Positions 10,050-19,663 of a DNA stretch of 64,000 nt are shown piece after piece. The notes beneath the pieces were generated by a model that was not told the DNA's origin, made no database searches, and worked only from the letters and a program-made list of their open reading frames with translations. Positions within the stretch are counted from its first letter, which is position 1. Each line of letters starts with the position of its first letter. This DNA comes from Lumbricus terrestris (lineage: Eukaryota; Annelida; Clitellata; Crassiclitellata; Lumbricidae): contig OX457036.1 in NCBI GenBank assembly GCA_949752735.1, positions 94,893,198 through 94,957,197 on the forward strand. Direction: 5' to 3'. A program made the position numbers and the translations under genes.

Positions 10050-10510
10050 GTCTTGGCATTTTCGATTGTTGGACTCATCATTTTCAGAATGGATTTCTGT
10101 TTGTGATGCGGCTACTGCATAGAAATAATGTGCTTTGCAAGCTGCTTAAATTTAATTCTCATCAGCGTGGTTGGGCCAACACTCTGAGCAAGGCTGATTG
10201 CTTGAGATTGCTTGAGTTTCTCATCGTGTCGTGAAACAGTAGGCATGTCTGACATTGTTTGTGTTATAGCATGCTGTGCAGGTCTACGTTAAATATGCAA
10301 AACGGATTGATTTTAACCAGACTGTGCTATGCTCCAATTCTCTCTCTATCTGATGTATGTTTCGATCTTATCCATATTAAACATACCATGGCCACAGATT
10401 TAGTCGCTCTGCTGCTCAACTTAAACTGGCTGTTCACGTGCATGAGCCAGTCAGTGACCACAGCAATGACAACAGCAAAAAAATATTTGTGACAGTAGCA
10501 GTAGTTGTAA
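10050..10510. other. Intergenic spacer
   Basis: Flank of the element 1 insertion. Nothing recognisable beyond ordinary AT-rich sequence leading into a TAG-rich tract. Confidence 0.4.
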
Positions 10511-10567
10511 ACTGGTAGTTGTAGTAGTAATAGTGGTGGTAGTAATAGTAGTAATAGTGGTAGTAGT
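10511..10567. repeat. Imperfect (TAG)n tract
   Basis: TAG/TAA/TGG triplets directly upstream of a LINE fragment whose own 3' tail is also (TAG)n. Confidence 0.85.
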
Positions 10568-11096
10568 GAACATCTAACTGTCTCGGAGCATGTTGATAAT
10601 ACTCTAAGCTCGTCTTCAATTTACGCTTTGCGCGTGCTGCGAGCTCACGGCATGCCAGGACCGACCTTGCACGTCATTACTCGAGCGACCACAGTTGCAC
10701 GTCTGCTGTACGCCTCTCTAGCCTGGTGGGGACTGCTGAGCGCTGGTGAGGTCGACCGCATCGAAAGGTTCCTAGGACGTGTCAGACGAGCTGGATTCCT
10801 CCCATCCGACTTCCCCAAAGCAATCATTATGGCTGAGGCTGCTGATGCTGCACTCTTTGCAGCTATTATTATAGACAACAATCATGTTCTTCGCAAATTT
10901 TTCTTCGATAGACTTCCTGGAAAATATAATCTACGCCCTAGGCTACATCCATTCGAACTAACCAATAAAAACAATAAAAACTTCATAACGCGGATGCTGT
11001 ATAAAAACATTTACTAGGCTTTATCCGCTGCTCCTTTGTGCTTGTTAACTGTCGCGTTATGTCGATCGGTTATTTTGTCAATAAAACGAATATCTA
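10568..11096 (+). pseudogene. LINE reverse transcriptase, C-terminal fragment with 3' UTR
   Basis: The frame reads from 10568 to a stop ending at 11017, about 149 residues. It has the C-terminal region of a non-LTR reverse transcriptase: IYALRVLRAHGM, LLYASLAWWG, then AEAADAALFAAII, NHVLRKFF and YNLRPRLHPFEL. No ATG start is needed because the element is 5' truncated; the frame begins inside a TAG tract. A short 3' UTR (11018-11096) contains AATAAAAC and runs into the TAG array. The catalytic RT core and endonuclease are missing, so it cannot move itself. The clade (Jockey/CR1-like or RTE-like) is not resolved. Confidence 0.8.
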
Positions 11097-11510
<414 letters not shown>

Positions 11511-11589
11511 CGGCAGTGGTAGTAGAAGACGTATTATTGCTGTATAGTTATAATGCTAGTATGTATAATTGTGTATAATTATATATATA

Positions 11590-12220
11590 CACGGTGAACG
11601 GAAAAAAACCGAACCTCTCCAATTACTGCAATAACTTATGTAATAATTAGTGCATTTCAATAAAACATGAAGACACTTCAGTTTTAAAGGACATGAATCA
11701 GTTTACTATCAGTGTCAGTTACAATGAATGTCCAAAATATACTCCTTATAGACCTCAACACATGCATGCACCAAGGCATGCCACTGACCAATTACTGAAT
11801 CGATGACAGCTTGATCAAATTCGTGCCCGTAGCAAACGACTCCCAGCTGGGATGTTTTTCTTCAGTGTTCCGCCGAAAACGAATATAGGCGATCATTTTG
11901 GCATTTTCATGGTGAAACAAGAGTGAACATTTTCACGTCGATAAACCAGACAAAATGTATCAAGTCTGCAGAATAGCGCTTTAAAACTGCCTTTCTCGCT
12001 CGATGTGCGCCTGTTGTTGACCTCCGTTAGTTCAGTCGCACTGTAGGCCTACGCTCCTTGAAACATTTTAATGACTTCAAGTTGTAACTGGACTAGTGCA
12101 TAATTAAAAGAAATGGTTAAGTTTATACTTGGGAATAAAATAGTTTTAGTCGCAATAATATTTTAACATTTTTGATGTTGATTTCTCTGTTTACTGTGGA
12201 GGTTCGGTTTTTTAAAGCCG
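11590..12220. mobile_element. Mariner/Tc1-like relic or MITE
   Basis: The left end (ACGGTGAACGG then AAAAAACCGAACCTC) is mirrored by the right end (GAGGTTCGGTTTTTT then AAAGCCGT), with TA on both outer sides. The 15-bp inner match is exact and the outer part is degenerate. No intact transposase frame. The right boundary is uncertain because AAAGCCGTATTACAT also occurs in the neighbouring hAT repeat. Confidence 0.55.
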
Positions 12221-12222
12221 TA

Positions 12223-12860
12223 TTACATTTTGTACTTACAACACAATTCAAAGTGACTTGGACTTCCACAAGGGGAGAAATAAACTTGACCAAAAAATAC
12301 TAATGCATATGACAATGGACATAATTTGTTCGTTTCCGTAGCCTAATGATCGCCGCCATATCGCTGGCGTCAAGAACTGATGATGAAGACGATGATGATG
12401 ATAATGGTGATGGTGGTGATGATGATAATGACGACGACGACGATGATAATGATGAATTGTTGATCATGATGAAGAACATGATGACGATGACGACGACGAT
12501 GCTGATGATGCTGAAATCAGATAGGGCCTATAGGTCCATGATTGGTTCTATAGTCTGTCTGCAGCGTAAGGTTGCTTCATAGCTCAGTCTACACCATAAT
12601 CGTGAGCGTATGATCGTAGCCTACGCCTATCCTGCTGAAAGAAGAAACTCTATAATGATCGAGGGGGAATTTTTTTCTCGATTTGAAGATATTGGTAATA
12701 AATTTATTTGTTACAATTTCTAAACTGTAATTCCTTTGTGAGTACCGGGGTGCCTTTTGCCAACTCGATCCAATAAAGAGTATTCACACTTACTTACTTA
12801 CTTAGAGATAAGCCTTGCGCAATATAAAAGCTTTGTTTATAGTTATTGCCGCCAAAGGCG
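12223..12860. other. Spacer with GAT/GAC repeat and a (CTTA)n LINE tail
   Basis: 12379-12512 is a degenerate GAT/GAC triplet array. 12700-12805 looks like a short LINE 3' end: AATAAAGAGT followed by CTTACTTACTTA. A similar tail recurs near 29605. No gene seen. Confidence 0.55.
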
Positions 12861-12868
12861 CCGATGAT
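12861..12868. repeat. Target-site duplication (left), hAT copy A
   Basis: CCGATGAT, repeated exactly at 17387-17394. Eight base pairs is the hAT signature. Confidence 0.9.
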
Positions 12869-13424
12869 CAGTGATGCTACTGCTGGGTTTTTCCACTAGA
12901 TCTGGTTTTTTGGCCTTCGTCTGGGTTTCTGGTTTTTTTTGGGCAAGATCTGGGTTTATTTTGGTGAGTTGACATTTTGTACTTACAACACATGAATATT
13001 CTGTGAAATTCAATGTAAAAATGGTTGTGATACATAATTTTTCCATTAATTTTAATTTTAAACTCCACAATCAGGATCTCATGTTGTCAATTCACAAATA
13101 ATATGTAACCTGAAGAATAGTTCTGCATAGAAATAAACTATTTTGACATTTCAAAATAGGTCAGATCAGTGAGATCACTCGTCTCTTTCCTTGTAAAGCC
13201 GTATTACATCTACAACATGCATATACAGTTATACACTGTAGGTCAGGTCAATTGACTCAATCCTATAGTGGTATAATAGTCAAGTTGTAGCAGAGTATTA
13301 TTGTTCTAGGTGTTTACAACGTCAACGTTAGATTGTTTGTGCATTAAGAAAATTTGGCTGGAAACCTCGGACAACTTTAAAACTTTGTAAACTTAAGCCA
13401 CGTGTGTTAGCCTATGTGCTTAGG

Positions 13425-13429
13425 CTACA
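13425..13429. repeat. Target-site duplication (left), element 2
   Basis: CTACA, repeated at 17090-17094 on the other side of the element. Confidence 0.9.
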
Positions 13430-13685
13430 TGTCAGCCTCTCTGCCCTACGTTGGCCACAGGCCACGAGTTAACTCCACAAGAATTCAAGTTCAACTCCTT
13501 TATTATCAATATACACAGCTTTATATACCAAGTAACTCCTCCTACAATGCTATACTGTCCAATTAGAGCACAGTGTGTCCTGTCATAGTTCAAGATTGAC
13601 AGTTCCTAATAGTTCATGATAAATTTTAAATAAATATAATTATATATATACATATCTCTATATATATCTGTGCCTACCTATGACA
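13430..13685 (-). repeat. 3' LTR of element 2 (minus-strand sense)
   Basis: 256 bp from TGTCAGCC to TATGACA in + orientation, identical by eye to 16834-17089 (constant offset 3404). Confidence 0.93.
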
Positions 13686-13709
13686 TTACCTCTAATCCCC
13701 TTTTTTTTA
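13686..13709 (-). other. Polypurine tract (element 2)
   Basis: On the minus strand a run of eight A then GGGGATTAGAGGTAA abuts the TG of the 3' LTR. Confidence 0.85.
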
Positions 13710-13841
13710 AGTTTTCAAATCATAACAATTTGTAAACTTAAATATAATATATAACAAATCAACACAATAATAATTAAAATAAACACTAATTATCTACTAC
13801 ATATGTTTTCCCTGGATCCATATGTACATTACATTACTCCT

Positions 13842-14246
13842 CTAAAGTCTAGACATACAATCAGCAACGATATTCAATTTCCCTTTCTTGTATCTAATCT
13901 CCACATCAAAATTTTGCAACGCTAAACTAGAGCGAACCAGTTTGGCTGATTTTGACATAGTCGTGCTTAAATAAGTCAAAGGATTGTGATCGGTAAAAAT
14001 GACAATGTGTGAGCCCAAAATAATATCCTTCAATTTAGATAGAGCCCAAACAATGGCATATGCTTCTTTCTCTATTGTGGCCCAGTTTTGTTGAGTGGCC
14101 GTCAATTTTTGGCTAATACAAGAAACTGGCCTTTCTTTTCCTTCATGATCTAATTGGGTCATTACTGTTGCATGACTACTGTCACAATACAGATTCACTG
14201 GTTCACCCAAACGAAATATTTTAAGAACAAACATCGTTACACACAC
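13842..14246 (-). pseudogene. RNase H fragment of element 2
   Basis: About 134 residues matching the C-terminal end of the element 1 polyprotein: VNLYCDSS, RPVSCISQKLTATQQ, WATIEKEAYAIVWAL, FTDHNPLTYL and a final VADCMSRL. A few residues are missing after CDSS relative to element 1. It is separated from the upstream frame by a stop at 14357 and about 110 bp, so it is probably not translated. The RT palm that should precede it is gone. Confidence 0.88.
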
Positions 14247-14356
14247 AACGCTTCAATTGAGTTTTCGTTAACAGTCTAGCCATGTCAGATTATGTTTTCT
14301 TATTATATTAGTTATCGGCATTAAAAACAACGCAATAAGCTTGAGATGCTCGTAGG

Positions 14357-16054
14357 TCATCCCATGTCATCGAACATTTTTGATTGATTCATGATGTCCA
14401 TATTGATGACTTCAGAAATCTCTCTCTCGATTTCTGGTTGATACATCAGTGGAGTGCGACAGGCAGAACACTCTTTTGGTACACAATCAGGACGCAGATT
14501 AACTTCATGTTCTACGACAGTACAAAAATCAGATTTGTCAGAAAAACATTCAGTGTATTTATTTAAAACATTCACCAAGTGTGTTTGTTGTGCAATGTCT
14601 GTCAACAATTTCAAAAGTGCATTACAAACAGTTATTGCAGTTAAAAGTTTCAGTAAGAACTCTGTAAACCATCTAGTACAGATGTCAACTATGCATAAAC
14701 AATAGCAATGTCCCTGTGAGGACGCTGTCTCAATTATATCCAGTTGGAAAATTCTGAAAGTTATTTGCTCTCTTGGTATGGCCGTAATTGGCACTTGATC
14801 TAACACAACATTTCTGGCTTTTAGTTGGCATTCAGTACAGGATGTACACCACTCTTTAATCTCATTTCTCCTTCCGGGCCAAACAAAAGACAAACTTATC
14901 ATCTCTCGGGTTTTATCTTCAGCGAAATGATCGCCGAAAACTGATTCGTGAGCCAATTCTTTAATCTTCTGCCGTCTCTGTTGGGGCACAGCCAGTTGCT
15001 GGAACACAGCCTGTCCTGTTATCTTTACTCGTTTATATAATAAGCCATTACATACACACAACTCCGTTTTCCCTTCTCTTGCCAAATTAACATCCGCTTG
15101 TTGTTGCTTGTCATACAAAATAGAATCGGATAAACCTAGAGTCCATTGTAATTGATGTTGCGCTGATAAATGATTCGGCTGTTGTGGCAATGCCAAGTTA
15201 TCTGCCTGACTTTCCTGTTTTTCCAAGTCAATCAAATTATCCAAGTGCAAATCTGTCATTTCAGTTTTATCTAAATTGTTTGGCTCTTCAACCAAATTTA
15301 CTTCCTTCCTCATCTGTTCAGGTGTCAAAACATTAACCTCCTCAGCCTCTTTATTTCCTGTTTCCAAGTTGCTAACTAAATTTTCCAAATTCATTTCTTC
15401 TGTTGTTGCCTCATCTGCATCGTCAGTATCTTGACTTACTCCCTTACTTCCAGTCTGCTTTATTTCAATACCTACATGTTGCAAAGTCGATTTTTTAAGA
15501 ATTAAATTGCTGTTAAAGTAATTTGTATCCCCTTCCTTCCTTCGTTCCTTAAACTTCTTCCCTCTTCCTTCTTTTCGTTTCAATCTTTCCTCATCATGCT
15601 CTGTCCATCTTGATCTTTCTGCCGCAATCTGTTCTTCGTGCTTCTTCCACATCTTCTCCATATTCTCCATATGCAATTGTAATTGCCGTTTCTGAAATGC
15701 CATATTCTCTTTTCTCATCTCCATTTCTTCTCTTCTTAAAGCCCGTTCTTCTATCCTCAGAGCCATCTCCTCCATTTTCAATCTCTCATACCTGTCAGTA
15801 GGCCTACTCATCCGTCTTGGTCTATACTCTTCCTCTTCTGATATTCTGCTCTCTTCTCCCAATTCAACATATGCGCCTACCTGTACTTCTCCTTCTTCTG
15901 CAATCCATGCCTTGGCCAATTCATCACAGAGTGCCTCTCGATCAAGCAAAAACAACTCATCTTGCGACTTCCCATACTCCCTCAACATTTGTCTCACCCT
16001 CTCAGTAGACATACTGTTCATTTCTGCACGTCTTTCACTCGTAAGACTTTCCAT
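14357..16054 (-). CDS. Deleted Gag-Pol frame of element 2
   Basis: An open frame of about 565 residues from the Met that aligns with the element 1 start (MESLTSERR versus MEKLTEQKQ). Order: short head; a charged coiled coil (MEEMALRIEERALRREEMEM); a jump into the segment before the protease (KKSTLQHVGIEI) without the DSG motif; an acidic spacer; the integrase zinc domain (HESVFGDHFAEDKT, CTSCTECQLKAR); the first part of the integrase core with its first Asp (FQLDII) but not the second Asp or Glu; then a direct join to the region before the RT (VEHEVNLRPD). It ends soon after. Several separate deletions keep one frame. The product, if made, is a Gag-head/zinc-domain fusion without enzyme activity. 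Confidence 0.85.
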   Translation of the reverse strand: MESLTSERRAEMNSMSTERVRQMLREYGKSQDELFLLDREALCDELAKAWIAEEGEVQVGAYVELGEESRISEEEEYRPRRMSRPTDRYERLKMEEMALRIEERALRREEMEMRKENMAFQKRQLQLHMENMEKMWKKHEEQIAAERSRWTEHDEERLKRKEGRGKKFKERRKEGDTNYFNSNLILKKSTLQHVGIEIKQTGSKGVSQDTDDADEATTEEMNLENLVSNLETGNKEAEEVNVLTPEQMRKEVNLVEEPNNLDKTEMTDLHLDNLIDLEKQESQADNLALPQQPNHLSAQHQLQWTLGLSDSILYDKQQQADVNLAREGKTELCVCNGLLYKRVKITGQAVFQQLAVPQQRRQKIKELAHESVFGDHFAEDKTREMISLSFVWPGRRNEIKEWCTSCTECQLKARNVVLDQVPITAIPREQITFRIFQLDIIETASSQGHCYCLCIVDICTRWFTEFLLKLLTAITVCNALLKLLTDIAQQTHLVNVLNKYTECFSDKSDFCTVVEHEVNLRPDCVPKECSACRTPLMYQPEIEREISEVINMDIMNQSKMFDDMG

Positions 16055-16813
16055 CTTGTTATGCAAATCAAGCACAAAATAACCACACAAAGAAAATCAC
16101 CACACAAAGAAACTCAATACGCAATCAAAATCACCACACAAAGAAACTCACTTCGCAATCAAAATCACCACCAAACAAAAATCACACCCAAAAGTGTTCA
16201 CAACTTCACACGTGTACAAGAAAATTAACTTATCTTCTATAACAGAGTTCTTTTCTTCCGCCGTCGTCTTCTCCCAAACCACCAACAGGTTGAGTTGACT
16301 TCGGTTGCTTCACCGTCTGCTTCAGATCGTCACTGTCTCCTTCGCAGATCGTCACGTCACCTTCGCAGATCGTCACCTTTGCAGATCACTGCCGCCACCC
16401 TCGCAGATCGTCACCTTCGCAGATATCGTCACCTTCGCAGATCGTCACAGATCGTCACCGTCAGCCAGTTGAACGGCTTATTCCTCGTCCTCTCGCGACC
16501 GGAATTATATTGCTCCACGCAGACACCGTCCGATGTAGACACTGTCTGCACTGTAGACTTGAAAACCGATCAGCTTTGCTTCGACTGATTTCCTCCAAAA
16601 CAACATCGGCGTCAGACAGAAGGCAACGAATGCAACTCAGACCTATTTAGGATCAGCCCTTGCTGCACTCATTAACCAACTGTCAACCGAAAATAATCGT
16701 AGATCGTCTCACGTATACGATTCAGACAAAATAACAACTTGCTGCTAGTTATCTGTCTCTCCAAAACTCCAACAGTCTCTTCAGTTCAGTTTGCGTGGCC
16801 AGGGATCATTCGC

Positions 16814-16831
16814 ATCCCACCGCTGCCACCA
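16814..16831 (-). other. Primer-binding site, tRNA-Leu type (element 2)
   Basis: On the minus strand TGGTGGCAGCGGTGGGAT lies 2 bp inside the 5' LTR, the same 18 bases as in element 1. Confidence 0.85.
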
Positions 16832-16833
16832 AA

Positions 16834-17089
16834 TGTCAGCCTCTCTGCCCTACGTTGGCCACAGGCCACGAGTTAACTCCACAAGAATTCAAGTTCAACT
16901 CCTTTATTATCAATATACACAGCTTTATATACCAAGTAACTCCTCCTACAATGCTATACTGTCCAATTAGAGCACAGTGTGTCCTGTCATAGTTCAAGAT
17001 TGACAGTTCCTAATAGTTCATGATAAATTTTAAATAAATATAATTATATATATACATATCTCTATATATATCTGTGCCTACCTATGACA
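16834..17089 (-). repeat. 5' LTR of element 2 (minus-strand sense)
   Basis: Matches 13430-13685 with no difference seen. The AT-rich part near 17037-17072 and an AATAAA-like run may include promoter or poly(A) signals. Confidence 0.93.
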
Positions 17090-17094
17090 CTACA
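17090..17094. repeat. Target-site duplication (right), element 2
   Basis: CTACA, matching 13425-13429. Confidence 0.9.
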
Positions 17095-18028
17095 ATTCTG
17101 GTAGACTCGACCCGCTGCGCATGCGCACACGAATAATATCAATTAAGCTTATTATCAGAATGGATCCCGAGTCTCTGACAACTTTGACAATTGATACTTT
17201 TAAAGTTGTAATTACATTTTATTCGACTCTTTTGACGAACATTTTGTTAATCCTCATGCGAACAAGCGAAAAACCAACTTAATTTGAACAAAGGGGTCTA
17301 AAATAGCTTATATGAATAGTCTGGGTTTTTCTGGGTTTTTCTGAAGAAAATCTGGGTTTATTTCAGAAACCTCAGTGGCAACACTGCCGATGATTATCAT
17401 CATTCCGAATTCATTCGTATATAGTAGTATACCAGTGATGCCACAGCTGTGTTTTTTCCACTAGATCTGGGTTTTTTCGCCTTCGTCTGGGTTTCTGGGT
17501 TTTTTTGGGCAAGATCTGGGTTTATTTTGGTGAGTTGACATTTTGTACTTACAAGTTACAACACATGATTATTCTGTGAAATTCAATGTAAAATGGTTGT
17601 GACGCATAATTTTTTCCACTAATTTTAATTTTAAACTTCACAATCAAGATCTCACGTTGTCAATTCACAAATAATTTATAACCTGAAGAATAGTTCTGCA
17701 CAGAAATAATTAAACCATTCTGACATTTCAAATGGGTCAGGTCACTCGTCTCTGTCCTTGTAAAGCCGTACTACACCTAGGCCTATAACATGCATATGCA
17801 GCTATAGATCTACACTGTAGGTCAAGTCAATCGATCCTCTAGTGGTATATAATAGCCAATTAAGTTGTTGCAGAGTACCGTACCTTAATGTTCTATATAT
17901 GTGGTTAAAACGTTGGATTGTTGGTGTATTAAGAAAATTTGGCAGGAAACCTCGGACAACTTTACAACTTTGTAAACTTAAGCCAATAATTGTACGTGTG
18001 TTATGACAGTTATGTGCTTACGATTCTG

Positions 18029-18539
18029 GGCCCGTATGCACATGAGGGTATAACTCGTATATTAATTTGGCTTAAATCTGGCCTATACAGGAATACTGGG
18101 TTATTTCCGTATGCACGGCTTGAGATTAGCGAATAAAACTAGGTATAACGTTATTCCAATTCCGAGGAAGGAGTAGGCTACGCCGGCTACTCCCATTGTG
18201 AACAATAGACGGCCGACGTTAGCTGGACAGCGCGAACAATAGGCAGCCGTCGACATTTCCCTGGGGCCCGTCTTTAGGTCTGAATCTGTTTACCCCACGC
18301 TGCACCGACCGCATATAAATATCTTTCACGCATGCGCGCTCAGCTATAACCCATTGAATTGGGGGGAAGAGCAAGCGTCATGCATCGTCGGGTGCAAGGA
18401 ATGTGTAGATTAGTTATTCTCGTTGCTATTTTTTCTCGTGCATATTATGGATACATTCCAATGGCTATATCGGGAATTGCAAAGCAGCGTTTAGGCACTA
18501 TATGTGATTACCTTATGCTGTGTCCTGTGCATACCAGCC
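18029..18539. mobile_element. 511-bp MITE with 3-bp target duplication
   Basis: Ends GGCCCGTATGCACA and, inverted, GGCTGGTATGCACA (12 of 14 match). It is flanked by CTG at 18026-18028 and 18540-18542. Copy A has the undisturbed site ATTCTGGTAGACTCG, which proves the borders. A 3-bp duplication suggests PIF/Harbinger, but that group usually targets TWA, so the class is open. Confidence 0.75.
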
Positions 18540-18741
18540 CTGGTAGACTCGACCCGCTGGTCCCGCTGCGCCTGCGCACACGAATATGTCGATTGAGCTT
18601 ATTGTCAGTATCCCTGACAACTTTGACAATTGATATTTTAAAGTTGTAATTGCATTTTATTCGACTCTTTTGACGAAAATTAGTTACTCATCACGCGAAA
18701 AAGCGAAAAACCAACTTGATTTGAGCAAAAGGGATCTAAAA

Positions 18742-18907
18742 AAATGAGCTTCCACAGGAACTACGTCTACTTGCTGGGGTTATTACTGGAACATTTTTTA
18801 CTAAACTCAAAACTGTCCTTTTTTGCCGTGTTAGAGTCGGGAGCGCTTCTGAGTAGTCGCCTTGAAGAAGCGCTATATAAATTCTTGAATGAATGAATGA
18901 ATGAATG
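18742..18907 (+). mobile_element. LINE 3' end with (GAAT)n tail
   Basis: About 166 bp ending GCGCTATATAAATTC then TGAATGAATGAATGAATG. Copy A lacks it at the matching place (GTCTAAAATAGC), and AAAA flanks both sides. The 3' hairpin GGAGCGCTTCTGAG...GAAGCGCTATATAAA recurs at 30215, 38350 and 61980. Confidence 0.8.
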
Positions 18908-19003
18908 AAAATAGCTTATATGAATAGTCTGGGTTTTTCTGGGGTTTTTCGGAAGAAAATCTGGGTTTATTTCAGAAACCTCAGTGGTAACACTGTAGTA
19001 TAC

Positions 19004-19657
19004 AGCTATAGTGTGCTGTTATTAATCGAGATCACTGATTGCCATTTTTATGATTTTAGAAAGTATGTTTCATTCTAAGTTCAAAATTTAATTTAAATTC
19101 ATAGTTCCATTACTATTTACCAATCAGTTGAAAAGTTTGTCGATTACTGTTTCCTTTCATTTCTGTTGAATGACAAAATAATGTCAGACGATAGTTTCAC
19201 AACAAGCGGGTCCCGATGCTTTAGCGTTCGCCGTCGTCATTAGGCTAATATGAACATCAATCAATCATTCATCAATTCGTTTATTTTAAGTAATTAATCT
19301 GACTCAGAAGTAGCTTAAACAGATAGGCTAATGTTGTTCAGAGCATCTATAAATGGTTCGATTGAATCGGTCAATTAATTAATTTATGCAAATTAATTTT
19401 GAGACATGTGACTTTCTATTTTTTAAGCTAATCATCATAATAAATGATGAGATCTGAACTTTGTCAACCATTGTAGGAAATCGTTTACACAAGATATTTC
19501 TATGGAAATTTCCTTATTAAAACGCTACGAAAATACGTAGAATGAAGCTATTATAATTATGTGTATTTGGGAATTCTTTTGTGTAAGCTTAAAATTTGAA
19601 AACTAAAACTCACTCACCCACATACTAGGCAGGACTAGAACTGTGGGTTTTGTCTGA
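19004..19657. other. AT-rich sequence before the zinc-finger exon
   Basis: No coding signal. Probably intron or upstream DNA of the zinc-finger gene; pyrimidine-rich sequence just before 19672 ends in TTGTACAG. Confidence 0.45.
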
Positions 19658-19663
19658 TATTCA

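Larger units (their letters stand above)
13430..17089 (-). mobile_element. Internally deleted Gmr1-like LTR retrotransposon (element 2)
   Basis: A 3.66-kb element on the minus strand with two 256-bp LTRs that look identical, a 5-bp duplication (CTACA), a tRNA-Leu primer site at 16814-16831 and a polypurine tract at 13686-13709. Its proteins are clearly related to element 1 but its LTRs are different in length and sequence, so it is another family of the same group. Missing parts are the capsid and zinc knuckle, the protease active site, the second half of the integrase core, and the RT palm. Identical LTRs show that it copied recently although it cannot encode a working polymerase, so it probably used enzymes supplied by another element. 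Confidence 0.93.
12869..17386. mobile_element. hAT-type non-autonomous element, copy A, interrupted by element 2
   Basis: Starts CAGTGATGCTAC and ends GGCAACACTG, giving terminal inverted repeats of the form CAGTGnTGCCAC. It is flanked by an exact 8-bp duplication. Without the LTR retrotransposon (13430-17089 plus one 5-bp duplication) it is about 853 bp. Its two halves match, in order, the sister copy B at 17433-18995. It encodes no transposase. It must have been present before element 2 jumped in. Confidence 0.9.
17433..18995. mobile_element. hAT-type non-autonomous element, copy B, with two insertions
   Basis: Starts CAGTGATGCCAC and ends GGTAACACTG. It is flanked by an exact 8-bp duplication TAGTATAC (17425-17432 and 18996-19003). 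The body aligns with copy A but contains a 511-bp element (18029-18539) and a LINE 3' end (about 18742-18907), both absent from copy A. No transposase frame. Confidence 0.9.
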
